In this document: piece by piece, positions 1 through 9,250 of the stretch
Numbering within the stretch: position 1 is the first letter of the stretch
Layout of the letters: the number at the start of each line of letters is the position of its first letter
Assembly (NCBI RefSeq): GCF_012939955.1
Contig: NZ_SPMY01000027.1
Coordinates: 1-54,353 of the forward strand
Source: Candidatus Accumulibacter phosphatis
GTDB taxonomy: Bacteria; Pseudomonadota; Gammaproteobacteria; Burkholderiales; Rhodocyclaceae
Length of the DNA stretch: 54,353 bases
Direction of reading: 5' to 3'
Position numbers and translations under genes: made by a program
The notes under the pieces: model-generated
Database searches by the model: none
What the model was told of the DNA's origin: nothing
The model's input: the letters and a program-made list of their open reading frames with translations, nothing else

Positions 1-420
1 GTCAAACAAACCGAGACCATGCACTGGTTGCAGCGCTCGAACCTCAAGACCGCACGGGCCTGGCGGATCAAGCAGGCGCTGCGCTCCATCTACGCCACCG
101 CCACGACACCTGACGAGGCCACGCCCCTGCTCAAGCGCTGGCTCAGCTGGGCCAGCCGCTGCCGACTCGAACCATTCAAGCGCCTCGGCAGGACGATCAG
201 CAAGCATCTTCCTGGCGTACTCAACGGTTTTAACGCCGGCAAACACAACGGCCGCGTCGAAGCGATGAATCGATCGCTCCAGGAGGCGCGCGCACGGGCG
301 CGCGGCTATCGCCGCGTCGAAAACTTCATCGCCATGGCCTACCTTATCGCTGGGAAGCTCACTCATTTGCCCGCCTCGCCCTTCGCCCCGTTCTTGCCCG
401 TTCCACAGGAAACGACCTAA
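1..420 (+). CDS. ISL3-family transposase, C-terminal part (partial at window start)
   Basis: The reading frame is open from the first base, so the gene begins upstream and only about 139 C-terminal residues are visible. The stretch HNGRVEAMNRSLQEARARARGYRRVENF matches in style the C-terminal end of ISL3-type DDE transposases, where a conserved region of the type GxxEGxNxxIKxxKRxxxGYRxxxNF carries the last catalytic acidic residue; here the acidic residue is the Glu of GRVEAMN. The protein would cut and join the ends of its own insertion sequence. I could not identify the terminal inverted repeat in the bases downstream of the stop. It borders a lower-GC stretch of polysaccharide genes, so it may have taken part in their acquisition (inference). 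Family call fairly sure; intactness unknown. Confidence 0.75.
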   Translation, partial: VKQTETMHWLQRSNLKTARAWRIKQALRSIYATATTPDEATPLLKRWLSWASRCRLEPFKRLGRTISKHLPGVLNGFNAGKHNGRVEAMNRSLQEARARARGYRRVENFIAMAYLIAGKLTHLPASPFAPFLPVPQETT

Positions 421-693
421 ACCCGTGAGAAGTCATTCTTGCCCTTGATAGCCAGCTTAAAAACAATGCGCCTTCAGTGGAGTGGTGCTCAATAGAAAGC
501 GTTGGCTGGAGTGTCGTCGCAGCGAGAGAATGCGCGTCACCGTAGGTAGGCTTTAGTCCAGAACTACGCTTGCCTTTGGCAGGGACTTGCATTTTGCGGG
601 CTTGCCGCGTTGGCATTCATGCGACTGACAAGTGCACGAAGCGTGCGTGCACTTTCCTGAGGTCCATGCGTCAGGCCCTGCGCGGGGGGGCGC
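421..693. other. Intergenic stretch between IS fragment and polysaccharide genes
   Basis: Short open frames here on both strands have no recognisable protein character. The right end of the ISL3-type element should lie here, but I see no clear inverted repeat. No RNA gene or promoter was recognised. Confidence 0.5.
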
Positions 694-2853
694 TCAGCGG
701 GCGGGCGGACGGCGCTGGTCGGTTATCGAGCGTCCACCGCGCAATTTTCTGGCAAGCGACTTGGCCAGCCGTCCCAGCGCTTCCTTGATCAGCAAAGCCA
801 ATCCGACCATGGTCGCCGGGTTGTACGCCACAATTCCCCAGCGCTCCCGGCGGTCGCTCATCCAGGCGCCCTTGTAAGCGTCGTCGCCGATCAGGAAGTC
901 GACCTCATTAACACGATCATGCTCAATGACGTGCCGCATCAGGTGTGCTGTAAGCACGGTTCCCGGCGCGTACGAGGCGGAATCCTCCCGGTATGCCACT
1001 TTGTAGATGCTGGCCTTGTGCTGATCGACGATCCAGAGTTGTGTCGCGATGGTGCGCCCATTGATCCTGGCAAAACCGAGACGGAGCATGCCCATGGATG
1101 CGAGTTGGCGGATCAGAGCGGGCATGAAGTCGCCATGAGGTTCTGGTTTCTTCCAACTTGCCGAATAGACGTCGTTGTAGTCAGCGATGCACTGTTCAGT
1201 CTCATCAAGCGTTGTTACGATTTCCAGTGTTCCCCCTTCAGCCGCAAAGCGTTTGCTTCTTCGCCTGATTGTACTGCGGTGGTTGGCGCTACGCTTATTT
1301 AGATAGTCCTCCCACGACCCGTTAACCCTGAGGTACCAGTTGCCAAAGTAGAACAGGCGAAACGGGATCCAATCATTCGCCTTTAGGGCATTGAGAAGCG
1401 CCTTGTATGCCGTTGATTCTGGATCCATGGGGGCGAAATCCATCACATGGGCGTTTGCGTGGTCGTGCACTGCCGCGGCGAGCAGTTTCTGTAGATCAAG
1501 CAGGTCGCCCTCAGGGCTCACGAGCGGGGCGTATAGCGAGCTGTAGTAGTTGCTCAGCGAGTGGATGGTCTTGACTGGCCCCTTGCTTGTCAAGCGCAGA
1601 GGCAGGATCACCTGAGGGGCCTTCTTCTCGCTCGTAAAGTAGTAACGCACTCCCGGATCGGTCGCGTACACGTGCTTTTCGAGCAGTTCGAACCAGGCAA
1701 GAGAGACTTCAAGATGATTCTCGGGCGAGAAGTCACGCAAGTCGTACTGTTCTTCCTTGAAGGCCTCGATGCTGCTGTAGCTCTTGACGCTGTCGCTCAG
1801 CGAGTCGTTGTTTTCTGCGCCATGGCGGAGGCTGCGAAGATTCTGCCGAAATGCCCTCAGGACGGAAAATGCGGTAGCGGTCAGTGGGTTTCTGAATATC
1901 TGGATGTTCTGAATAGTGCAGGCGAACGTGGCCCAATCTTTCTGATCGCTTGTCGCGTTGGTGTAGAACTCGATCGTTCGTTTGGCGGGGAGCTCGAGCT
2001 GTTGCTCGATGAGGCGATAGAGCAGTAGGCGGCCCGGGGCGAATCGCGCCAGGGATTCGTTGTAGGCCGTCTTAAGGATAATCGTCATATGTTGATTGTT
2101 AATTACAAGGCGAGACGAAGCCAGGCTATTGCCAATATGCAGCTCGAAGACTGCTGCTTGGCCCGTCGTTGCGAAGCGACGTAGGACTTGGCGATAGAAG
2201 GCGCCTTGCTCGTTGTCGTACGAAACGGCTGTCCCCGCCTTTCCCTTCCAACCATCGGTCTCCAGTGCGCCAAAGCGTTCCAAAGCGAGGTCCATATCTG
2301 CCACGTTGACAAGCTTCGAGAGTCGAGGGAGGCCAAACTCGGTTTCCGCTCGCCGCCAATAGCGGCGAATATTCTTCGCAAGATTTTTAGAGCGTCCTTC
2401 CCAGTAATTGCTGAACGCAATGCCTTGCCCAACCCCTATGGTGCGCGCGTGCGAGTAAAAAATCTGTGGCAATGCCAGCTGCGAGAAGTCTGGAGCGTAG
2501 CGCGGATCAACGGCGTGTAGTTCTATCGTCCACGCCCTCCCAGGTAGTGCGTCCAACAGCGTTTCCAGTAGGCGAGAGTCTTCTAACAAGACGATCGTTG
2601 CCTGCCTCTGGGATGGGCGAAAAGTTGACCATCGGCCAACGGCATTCGGACAAAGGAGCAGTGCTGCGGAAATGCCATCAATCGTCCGGTGAATGCATAG
2701 ACGTACGCTACCGTCGCCGAAATGATCTACGAGAGGCCCTATAAAGCGGCTGTCGGCAAAGGGGTGGCCGTCGTACAGCCTCGTATTCAGTCCATCCCAT
2801 TCGTCGGCAAATTGCGCGAAAGCCGTTTTGGCGACGTGAACTTCCCATCCCAT
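694..2853 (-). CDS. Tandem GNAT (FemAB/BioF2-like) acyltransferase, polysaccharide cluster
   Basis: A protein of about 719 residues made of two similar halves. Each half has an N-terminal variable region followed by an acetyltransferase GNAT_6-type core. The signature region near residue 300 contains FYTNATSDQKDWATF, and that near residue 660 contains VNEVDFLIGDDAYKGAW. Both resemble the D/E-x-Y/F-G-x-x-x-Y/D-K segment typical of this fold in polysaccharide and exosortase loci. The N-terminal half has lost the full motif (TSDQKDW in place of GDDAYKGAW) and may be non-catalytic. The likely role is N- or O-acylation of a surface polysaccharide or its precursor in the cytoplasm; the substrate is unknown. 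The ATG start overlaps the stop of the aminotransferase gene by one base; a GTG one codon upstream gives a four-base overlap. Either fits translational coupling. GC is near 52 percent in sampled lines, lower than the neighbours. Confidence 0.7.
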   Translation of the reverse strand: MGWEVHVAKTAFAQFADEWDGLNTRLYDGHPFADSRFIGPLVDHFGDGSVRLCIHRTIDGISAALLLCPNAVGRWSTFRPSQRQATIVLLEDSRLLETLLDALPGRAWTIELHAVDPRYAPDFSQLALPQIFYSHARTIGVGQGIAFSNYWEGRSKNLAKNIRRYWRRAETEFGLPRLSKLVNVADMDLALERFGALETDGWKGKAGTAVSYDNEQGAFYRQVLRRFATTGQAAVFELHIGNSLASSRLVINNQHMTIILKTAYNESLARFAPGRLLLYRLIEQQLELPAKRTIEFYTNATSDQKDWATFACTIQNIQIFRNPLTATAFSVLRAFRQNLRSLRHGAENNDSLSDSVKSYSSIEAFKEEQYDLRDFSPENHLEVSLAWFELLEKHVYATDPGVRYYFTSEKKAPQVILPLRLTSKGPVKTIHSLSNYYSSLYAPLVSPEGDLLDLQKLLAAAVHDHANAHVMDFAPMDPESTAYKALLNALKANDWIPFRLFYFGNWYLRVNGSWEDYLNKRSANHRSTIRRRSKRFAAEGGTLEIVTTLDETEQCIADYNDVYSASWKKPEPHGDFMPALIRQLASMGMLRLGFARINGRTIATQLWIVDQHKASIYKVAYREDSASYAPGTVLTAHLMRHVIEHDRVNEVDFLIGDDAYKGAWMSDRRERWGIVAYNPATMVGLALLIKEALGRLAKSLARKLRGGRSITDQRRPPAR

Positions 2854-4056
2854 CACTGAACTCCCTTGCTAGTGTGGCGCAGGGTCTTGTCGAGGGCAGT
2901 AGTCATCCAGTCCATCTGATCGTCGGTGAGCGCCTGATGGCACGGCAAATGAAGCAGGTGCAGGCGATAGTCCCGAGCGATTCCGCAACTGGAGTCGGCC
3001 ATCTCGTCCCAGCGCCAGACCGGCACCCCAAGCTGCTTCAGCCAATGGAAATGGGTCGCTGGACGCTCGATGTGCAGCGGGAACATGTAGGGCACACAGT
3101 CTGCTGGCCGCACCGCGAATAGTGCATGGCAGTTTGGGAGGTTAGCTGTGCTCTGTACCCAGCGATCGTAATTCTCGCGTCGGCGCCGGATGTTTTCGTC
3201 GACAACTGAATGGTCAATGACAAAGCGCGAGCTGCGCAGGGAGCCCTTGGCGACTGAATCGTCTGAAAAAAAAGGCAGACGGAGCCGAGCGTTCGACCAT
3301 TTCGTCATTGCCCGCGGCTGCGTGCTTGGCACTAATCAAGGCGAGTTGCGAGTCGATCGCCGCGCTATCGCTGGCCGAAAGTTGCTTGCATTGGCGTCTT
3401 TCGATAATACGCTTAATGCCCCGCAGCTCTTCGCTGAGGCTCGCCGAGTTGGTCGCCACCTTGTCGAGAAGCTGCGCGTCAGCAGCGTAGAGCAATCCGC
3501 CATCGGCACAAGGGAAGAACTTGTACGGACTGGATACCACGAAATGGCCATCGATGCCGCTGCCAGCCGCGCGGAAGCGCTCGGTGAACAGGACGTGCGA
3601 ACAGTCTTCGATCAGGGCGATCTCGCGCTCGACGCACCACTCCCGCAAACCTGAAAAGTTCTGTGTGATGCCGAAGTAGTGGGTTGCCAAAAGCGCTTTG
3701 ACGGGCTTCCGGATGCGGGTAAAAAGCCTGTCCAGGGCGACCAGGTCAGGGGAAAGGTCTGCATGGAGAGGGTACAGATGAATTTCCGCACCCAGAGCCA
3801 AGGCCGGGTCGAGCATCGTCACACAATGATAAGAGGGTGCGAGAAGGGCTCCCAGGCGATCCAGAGAGGCGAGTCTGTACGCTTCGCCAAGGGCATATCG
3901 GCCGCGCATGAAATGCCTGAAATGGTTGAGTCTCCCGGGCTCGCTCGGTACAGGGCGCCGCAACGCCAGCGATGGAAGAACGGGGTTATTGGGTAGCAGA
4001 GGTATGCGTGGCCTGGGGTAAGCACAGGGCACTGGATCAAAGTGGAAGAACTTCAA
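2853..4056 (-). CDS. DegT/DnrJ/EryC1-type aminotransferase, frame broken at an A8 tract
   Basis: A PLP-dependent aminotransferase of the family that makes amino-sugars for surface polysaccharides. The N-terminal part holds the PLP-pocket segment IEDCSHV and the Schiff-base lysine in SSPYKFFPCADGG. After SAPSAFF the frame is lost at the run of eight A (plus strand) at 3266-3273; the other frame continues with SDDSVAKGSLRSSRF to the end. Removing one base restores a single protein of about 400 residues, a normal family length. The extra base is probably a sequencing or assembly error, because the same kind of one-base excess recurs in housekeeping genes of this window. The start appears to be TTG (4056) with no strong ribosome-binding site, so the N-terminus is uncertain. 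It sits between the PLP decarboxylase and the acyltransferase in one minus-strand operon. Confidence 0.65.
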
Positions 4057-4129
4057 GGCTGGCCGTTCTGCAGGCAGGAGACGCAGCGAAGAACTCGTGA
4101 CGCGAGCCGTTGGCTGGGCAGCACTGCGC

Positions 4130-5335
4130 TCATACCATCACCTCGACGCAGGCCGGATGTCCGAGAAAAGCCTGCGGGCTGGCGGTAAAGCCATACGCGC
4201 CCGATTGAAAGACGACCACCAGATCGCCTGGTTCAGCCGTGGCAAGTTCCATTCGGTCGGCCAGCAGATCGAGCGGCGTGCACAGCGGGCCGACGACCGA
4301 TACCGTTTCTCGTTCGCTCGATGCCATGCGGTTGCCGATGGCGACCGGGTAATTCTTGCGGATCACCTGGCCGAAGTTACCCGAGGCGGACAGGTGGTGG
4401 TGCAGGCCACCGTCGGCGACCAGGTAGCAATGCCCGCGTGAGATCTTGCGGTCGACGATGCGGGTGACGTAGATGCCTGCTTCACCCACCAGGTAGCGGC
4501 CCAGTTCGAGCACCAGCTCGGCTTCCGGGAGCTCGTGTGACGCGCGATCGACGATGGTCGCCAGAGCGGCGCCAATCGGCGCCAGATCCAGCGGCTGCTC
4601 GCCGGGGAAATAGGGGATGCCAAAGCCGCCGCCGAGGTTAAGGAAACGGACCGGCGAGGGCGCTGCCGCCGCCAGTCGAAAGGCAAGTTCGAAACTCTTG
4701 CCCTGCGCCTCGACAATCGCCTCGGGTTTCAGGTTCTGCGATCCGGCAAACAGGTGGAAGCCCTCAAAGTTCAGTCCCGAACGGCCGATTTCGGCCAGCA
4801 GTTCGGGGACCTGCTCGGCGTCGACACCGAATTGCTTGGCGCCGCCGCCCATTTTCATTCCCGAACTCTTCAGCTCGAAATCAGGGTTCACGCGCACCGC
4901 GACGCGTGCCCGGTCGCCTGTTTGGTCGCTGATCGCGGCGAGTTCCCGCACTTCGCGAAACGATTCGATATTGATGAGGATGCCAGCGGCGACTGCCTGC
5001 TGCATCTCGGTGCGCTGTTTTCCAGGGCCTGCGAAGCTCGTTTCATGCGGATTTGCACCCGCGTCGAGGGCTACCTTGAGTTCGCCGCCCGACGCGACGT
5101 CGATGCCGTCGACCAGTCCCGCCATGTGGCAGACCAGCGCTGGCATCGGGTTGGCTTTCATCGCGTAGTGCAGTTTCAAGGCCGGCGGGAGCACGGCCCG
5201 CAGTTCGGCGACGCGCCGGGTCAGCGAGCCGCGGTCGTAGGCATAGAAAGGCGTCTGTCCGACACGGGCCGCCAGTCGAGTCAGCGGCATTCCGCCGACG
5301 ACGAGTTCGCCGTCCCTGATCGGGAACTGTCGCAT
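4130..5335 (-). CDS. PLP-dependent decarboxylase, exosortase A system-associated
   Basis: A 401-residue fold-type III PLP enzyme related to diaminopimelate and ornithine decarboxylases. Visible features are the PLP lysine in YAMKANP (about residue 59), HLFAGSQNL, the glycine loop GGGFGIPYFPGE, ELGRYLVGEAG, and C-terminal CTPLDLLADR and SGAYGFTASPQAFLGH. The ELGRYLVGEAG wording and the neighbouring AMP-ligase match the decarboxylase subgroup of PEP-CTERM/exosortase A polysaccharide loci rather than LysA. The natural substrate of that subgroup is not established. The likely role is to make an amine that is loaded by the adjacent ligase onto a carrier protein (inference). A run of ten G at 5349-5358 lies just upstream of the ATG in the leader. 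Confidence 0.85.
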   Translation of the reverse strand: MRQFPIRDGELVVGGMPLTRLAARVGQTPFYAYDRGSLTRRVAELRAVLPPALKLHYAMKANPMPALVCHMAGLVDGIDVASGGELKVALDAGANPHETSFAGPGKQRTEMQQAVAAGILINIESFREVRELAAISDQTGDRARVAVRVNPDFELKSSGMKMGGGAKQFGVDAEQVPELLAEIGRSGLNFEGFHLFAGSQNLKPEAIVEAQGKSFELAFRLAAAAPSPVRFLNLGGGFGIPYFPGEQPLDLAPIGAALATIVDRASHELPEAELVLELGRYLVGEAGIYVTRIVDRKISRGHCYLVADGGLHHHLSASGNFGQVIRKNYPVAIGNRMASSERETVSVVGPLCTPLDLLADRMELATAEPGDLVVVFQSGAYGFTASPQAFLGHPACVEVMV

Positions 5336-5348
5336 CGGCGCGTGGCTT

Positions 5349-5358
5349 GGGGGGGGGG
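5349..5358. repeat. Homopolymer G10 in the leader of the PLP decarboxylase gene
   Basis: Ten consecutive G on the plus strand, read as C10 in the decarboxylase messenger, 14 bases before its ATG. It replaces any recognisable ribosome-binding site at normal spacing. Tracts of this kind can change length by slippage, but the window also shows systematic homopolymer over-calling, so the true length is uncertain. Confidence 0.6.
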
Positions 5359-5371
5359 CGCTGGAGTTGAG

Positions 5372-7021
5372 TCACTTGCGGCTTCCTTCGATGCAGGTGT
5401 CGAGTTTGCCGGCGTCTGCTGTCAGCGCTGCGTTCGCAAGAAACTCGCCGGCCAGCATTTTGCGGTCGATTTTTCCGTTCGGGTTGCGTGGCAGGGGTCC
5501 GGCTCGAACCGTGACGCCGGCCGGCACCATGTAGGCGGGCATCCTGCGGCGGCATTCGGTAAGCAGCGCTGCGGTATCCAGCGTGCCGCCAGTGCCAGGG
5601 GTGGCGATCACCTGAATGGCGTGCCCGAGCGTCGGGTGGTCGACACCGAAAGCGACGCATTCCCCGACCAGCCTGGTCGCGTAGAGGACTTCCTCGACTT
5701 CGGTCGGACTCACCCGGTAGCCGGATGTTTTCATCATTTCGTCGCGACGACCGATGAAGTAGAGGAATCCCTCTTCATCGCTGCGCACCGTGTCGCCGGA
5801 GAACACCGCAATCTCCGGGAGCACCAGACCCGCATCACGCCCCGGCGTGTTGGCCGGCAGCGGTTTGTAGCGTTCGGCCGTTTTTTTCGTGGTCGTTCCA
5901 GTAGCCCATGCCGACCAGTGCGCCACGATGGACAAGTTCGCCGGGTTCGTGCGCTGCACAGGCCGAGCCGTCTTCGCGCAAGACCAGAATTTCGGCGTTG
6001 GGGATGGCTTTGCCGATCGAATCGGGGCGCCGGTCAACTTCTTCCGGCGGCAAGTAGGTTGAGCGGAAGGCTTCGGTCAGGCCGTACATCAGAAAAGGCT
6101 TACTCTTCGGCAGGTGGGCGCGCAACTTGGCCAGCGTCTCGCGCGGCATGCGTCCGCCGGTATTGGCGAAGTAGCGCAGATGCTCACTTATCTCGGCTGG
6201 CCAGTCGAGTTCCGAGAGCTGGATGTAGAGCGGTGGTACCGCCGTCAGCCCGGTGACTTTTTTCGTGTGCCAGCGTCTTGAGTACGTCGCGTGGCAAAAG
6301 GTAGTTGAGCAAAAACGACGCGCGCGCCAGTGTGGAAGGCGGTCGTCAACTGGCTGAAGCCGGCATCGAAAGACAAGGGCAGGGCGGCCAACAGCGTATC
6401 GTCGGCATTGTTGTCAAGATAGCTGGCGACGCTTTTTGCGCCGGCGACCATGTTGCGGTGCGACAGGACGACGCCTTTCGGCTTGCCGGTGCTGCCCGAG
6501 GTGTAAAGGATGGCCGCCATGTCGGTGTCAATCACCCGGTGACCGCTGCGGCCGCCGGCGAGCAGCAGCTCGTCCCAGCGCAGGTAGGCCAGCGGAGCGT
6601 CCGTGGCTGGCAGGGGGCCGCTGCCGGTCACGATGACGTGCCGTAGATCGTGGCACGAAGCAACTGTTGGGGCGAGCAAGGACAGTCGTTCGCTGGAGGT
6701 GACCAGTGCCCGTACCTTGCAATCGCGCATGATGTAGGCGACCTGATCGGCCTTGAGCAGCGGATTGAGTGGCACGAAGACGCAGCCGGCGGCCGTTGCC
6801 CCGAAGCTGGCGATGACTGTCTCGAAGCGTTTTTCCAGGTAGATCGCGATGCGCTCGCCGCGCTGTAGTCCGAGACCGACGAGGCCACCGACAAGACCTT
6901 CGATAGATTCCTGCAGCACGCCGTAAGGCATTGATTGTTTGCCGTAGCTGAGTGCGATGGCTGCAGGATTGCGCGCCGCGGCGTGCTCTATCAGCTCGGC
7001 AAGCAGGTTGGCATCGGTCAT
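5372..7021 (-). CDS. AMP-forming acyl-CoA ligase, exosortase A system-associated; frame broken at three homopolymers
   Basis: An adenylate-forming ligase of about 548 residues once three one-base excesses are removed: in A5 6311-6315, T6 6258-6263 and T7 5881-5887 (plus strand). Restored reading gives NYLLPRDVLKTLAHEK, then VTGLTAVPPLYIQL, then GYWNDHEKTAERYKP, all smooth for the family. Motifs present are the P-loop ILYTSGSTGKPKGVVLSH, MYGLTEAF, GELVHRG, YFIGRRDEMMKTSGYRVSPTEVE and the C-terminal lysine in NPNGKIDRKML. It activates a carboxylic acid as an acyl adenylate and transfers it to CoA or a carrier protein. It is the usual partner of the PLP decarboxylase downstream in exosortase A loci. 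The breaks are most likely sequence errors, since the protein is otherwise intact, but real inactivation is not excluded. Confidence 0.8.
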
Positions 7022-7124
7022 GTTTTTGGGGTGGTGGTGATCATGTAGGAGGCACCGATTCTAGCGACCAGCGCCGTATCGACTGTGAAATTGTTCGCGC
7101 AGGCGTGAAAACTGGCGATCAGCG

Positions 7125-8906
7125 CTATTCGGTAGCTCGCCTCGTTTCCTGGCCACGCAACCACTGTTCGAGCACCATCAAGATCCATACCATCTCCCCG
7201 TAATATCCAGGGTGCTCGGAAAGATGCTCTTTGATCAGCCGCTGAACGAAGTCCGGTCGTACGATGCCGCGCGTGGCGAGACTGTGCAGCGAATCTTCGG
7301 CGAGTTTCCGCAGCGCGGGATCGCGCGTCGCCCATACGCCGAAAGGCAGTCCGAAGCCTTTCTTCGACTTGGTGATGATCTTGTCGGGCAGGTAGCCGCG
7401 TAGTGCTTCCTTGAAGAACCAGCGCAGCTTGAAGCGGCGCAGTTTCCAGTTGCTGGGCAGGGCCATCGAGAAATCGGTCAGGCGGTCCGCTAGCAAGGGG
7501 TAGCCGACGGCCAGTCCAGCCATCTCGGTTGCGCCGCGGACTTTCGGAAGATCGCTGTCGGCCAGCGTGTAGCGCCAGTCGTAGGCCAGCATGCGATTGA
7601 TCAGACTCGGCGCCCGGCACTCGCTCCAGGTTGCCTGCATATGCTTCGACGGTTCGCCGAGATCGACCTGGGCGAGAAAGTCGGCAGTCAGCACCTTCGC
7701 CGGGTCGAGCTGCATGATGAGGTTGAAACTCTGCAGGCGATCGGGCATGGGTATGCGCGAATGCCGGACATAGCCGGTTGCCTGCTTGAGGCCCGGGATG
7801 CGCCGCAGCACGCTGTCGTCCGAGCAGAGCGGCTCGATGCGCTGCCGCAGGGCTTCCGGCACCGACTGGTAGAACTCGAACAGGCGCTGCGTGGCGTAGC
7901 GCGAATTGCCGCCGAAAAGCTCGTCGCCACCGTCGCCGGCAAGCATTTTGCTGCAGCCGTCTGCGGCGGCCATTTTGGCGCAGTAGTAGGCGGGCAGGGC
8001 CGAGGAGTTGCCGAACGGTTGATCGTGATGCTGGGCGACGGCCGGGATGCTGGCCAGCAGGTCGGCCGGGGTCACGTAGTACTCGTGGTGCTGGCATCCG
8101 AAATGCTTTGCCGCCAGGCGGGCATACTCCATTTCGTCATAGCCGTCGGCAGCGAAGCCGATCGAGTAGGCGGGTGCCGCCTGGCCGGTGACCTCGCAGA
8201 GCATGCCGGCGATCGTCGAGCTATCGGTGCCACCCGAGAGGAAGGCACCGACGCGTTGGTGGCCGACAATCTCGTCGCTGACGCCCTCTCGGATCAGCTT
8301 GCGGAAAGCGTCGCGCGACGCCGCGAAGGGTTGCCGGTGGTGCTCGTCGAAGCGCAGCGGCCAGTGGCGAATTTCGTGCACACCTTGGCGGTCGACGAGC
8401 AGCGCGTTAGCCGCTGGCAGCCGGCGTACGCCCTTGAAGATCGTGCGTGGTGCCGGGATCATGTGGAAGTACAGGTAGTCGAAAATCGCCTGCGGGTCGA
8501 GCTCGTCGCTACCGCCCGGGACGCAGTCGGCACGGTCGGAGAAAGCCAGCGTACGCTCATCGACGCGATAGCAGAGCGTGTGGACCGCGAAGCGGTCGAC
8601 GGCCAGGAAGACGCATTCGCGTTTCGCATCGACGATGGCAAAGGCGTAGCTGCCGCCGATGCGGGCACACAATTCGCTGCCGCTTTCCTGCCAGGCTTTG
8701 AGCAGGCCGGCGGCCCGGCCGGCCTGGCGCGCGACGCTGGCGTCGTCCTCGTTCAGGAAACGCGGCGATCCGGTCATCGCACAGGTGGCAGTGGCATCAC
8801 GCGCAGTCAGAGCGCCGCACAGGTCGAGAGAGGCGATCAGATCGGCCGCCGACGCCGGGTCCAGCAAGCGGGTCAGATCGATCTGGCCGGAAAGCATGTC
8901 TTTCAT
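7125..8906 (-). CDS. Asparagine synthase-like amidotransferase lacking the glutaminase cysteine
   Basis: About 593 residues from the chosen ATG (MKDMLSGQID). The C-terminal two thirds is an asparagine-synthetase ATP-pyrophosphatase domain, with the PP-loop FLSGGTDSSTIAGML, the QPFGNSSALPAYY region and LAGDGGDELFGG. The N-terminal part resembles the class II glutaminase fold (GGSYAFAIVDAKRECVFLAVDRF) but lacks the Met-Cys start whose cysteine hydrolyses glutamine. Glutaminase activity is therefore unlikely, and ammonia or an amine may be the nucleophile. In exosortase A clusters such proteins are thought to modify the polysaccharide. An upstream in-frame start at 9041 would add 45 residues of no recognisable fold and was not chosen. 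It lies between the ligase gene and the VanZ/ligase-like gene in the same direction. Confidence 0.75.
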   Translation of the reverse strand: MKDMLSGQIDLTRLLDPASAADLIASLDLCGALTARDATATCAMTGSPRFLNEDDASVARQAGRAAGLLKAWQESGSELCARIGGSYAFAIVDAKRECVFLAVDRFAVHTLCYRVDERTLAFSDRADCVPGGSDELDPQAIFDYLYFHMIPAPRTIFKGVRRLPAANALLVDRQGVHEIRHWPLRFDEHHRQPFAASRDAFRKLIREGVSDEIVGHQRVGAFLSGGTDSSTIAGMLCEVTGQAAPAYSIGFAADGYDEMEYARLAAKHFGCQHHEYYVTPADLLASIPAVAQHHDQPFGNSSALPAYYCAKMAAADGCSKMLAGDGGDELFGGNSRYATQRLFEFYQSVPEALRQRIEPLCSDDSVLRRIPGLKQATGYVRHSRIPMPDRLQSFNLIMQLDPAKVLTADFLAQVDLGEPSKHMQATWSECRAPSLINRMLAYDWRYTLADSDLPKVRGATEMAGLAVGYPLLADRLTDFSMALPSNWKLRRFKLRWFFKEALRGYLPDKIITKSKKGFGLPFGVWATRDPALRKLAEDSLHSLATRGIVRPDFVQRLIKEHLSEHPGYYGEMVWILMVLEQWLRGQETRRATE

Positions 8907-9250
8907 CGCTGATTCCGAGTTTGTGGTCTTGCCGCCATGAAGCGGGTCCGGATCTCCGCCGGCCGGAGCCAACGGAGCCAGCGGTCTTGTTGGTAGTGCT
9001 TCGCAGCCGAGAAGCGTGGCGCTCGTCGCTAGCGCATCCACCGGCGAGGGCCGTATGTTCTCATAGAGTCGGCGGTCTTGGTAAGCCCATCAAAGTGCCA
9101 CCGCGCATCGCTTGTCTTGCGCAATGTGAGGGGAACCGCCTGGGCGGCCGGCCCAACGGGGCTTTTTCATACGGTGTGAGGTCAGGGCTGATCGGCCGTG
9201 GCGAGTAGTGTTACCGCGGGCAAGCACTCGAAATGACCGTTGCAGGTTCA

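Noticed and set aside
4754-6256. Long plus-strand open frame of 500 codons
   Set aside because: It is antisense to the PLP decarboxylase and acyl-CoA ligase genes, which carry clear family motifs; long antisense frames are expected at this GC content.
7641-8912. Plus-strand open frame of 423 codons
   Set aside because: Antisense to the asparagine-synthase-like gene; the composition (rich in Arg, Gly, Val) is that of an antisense shadow.
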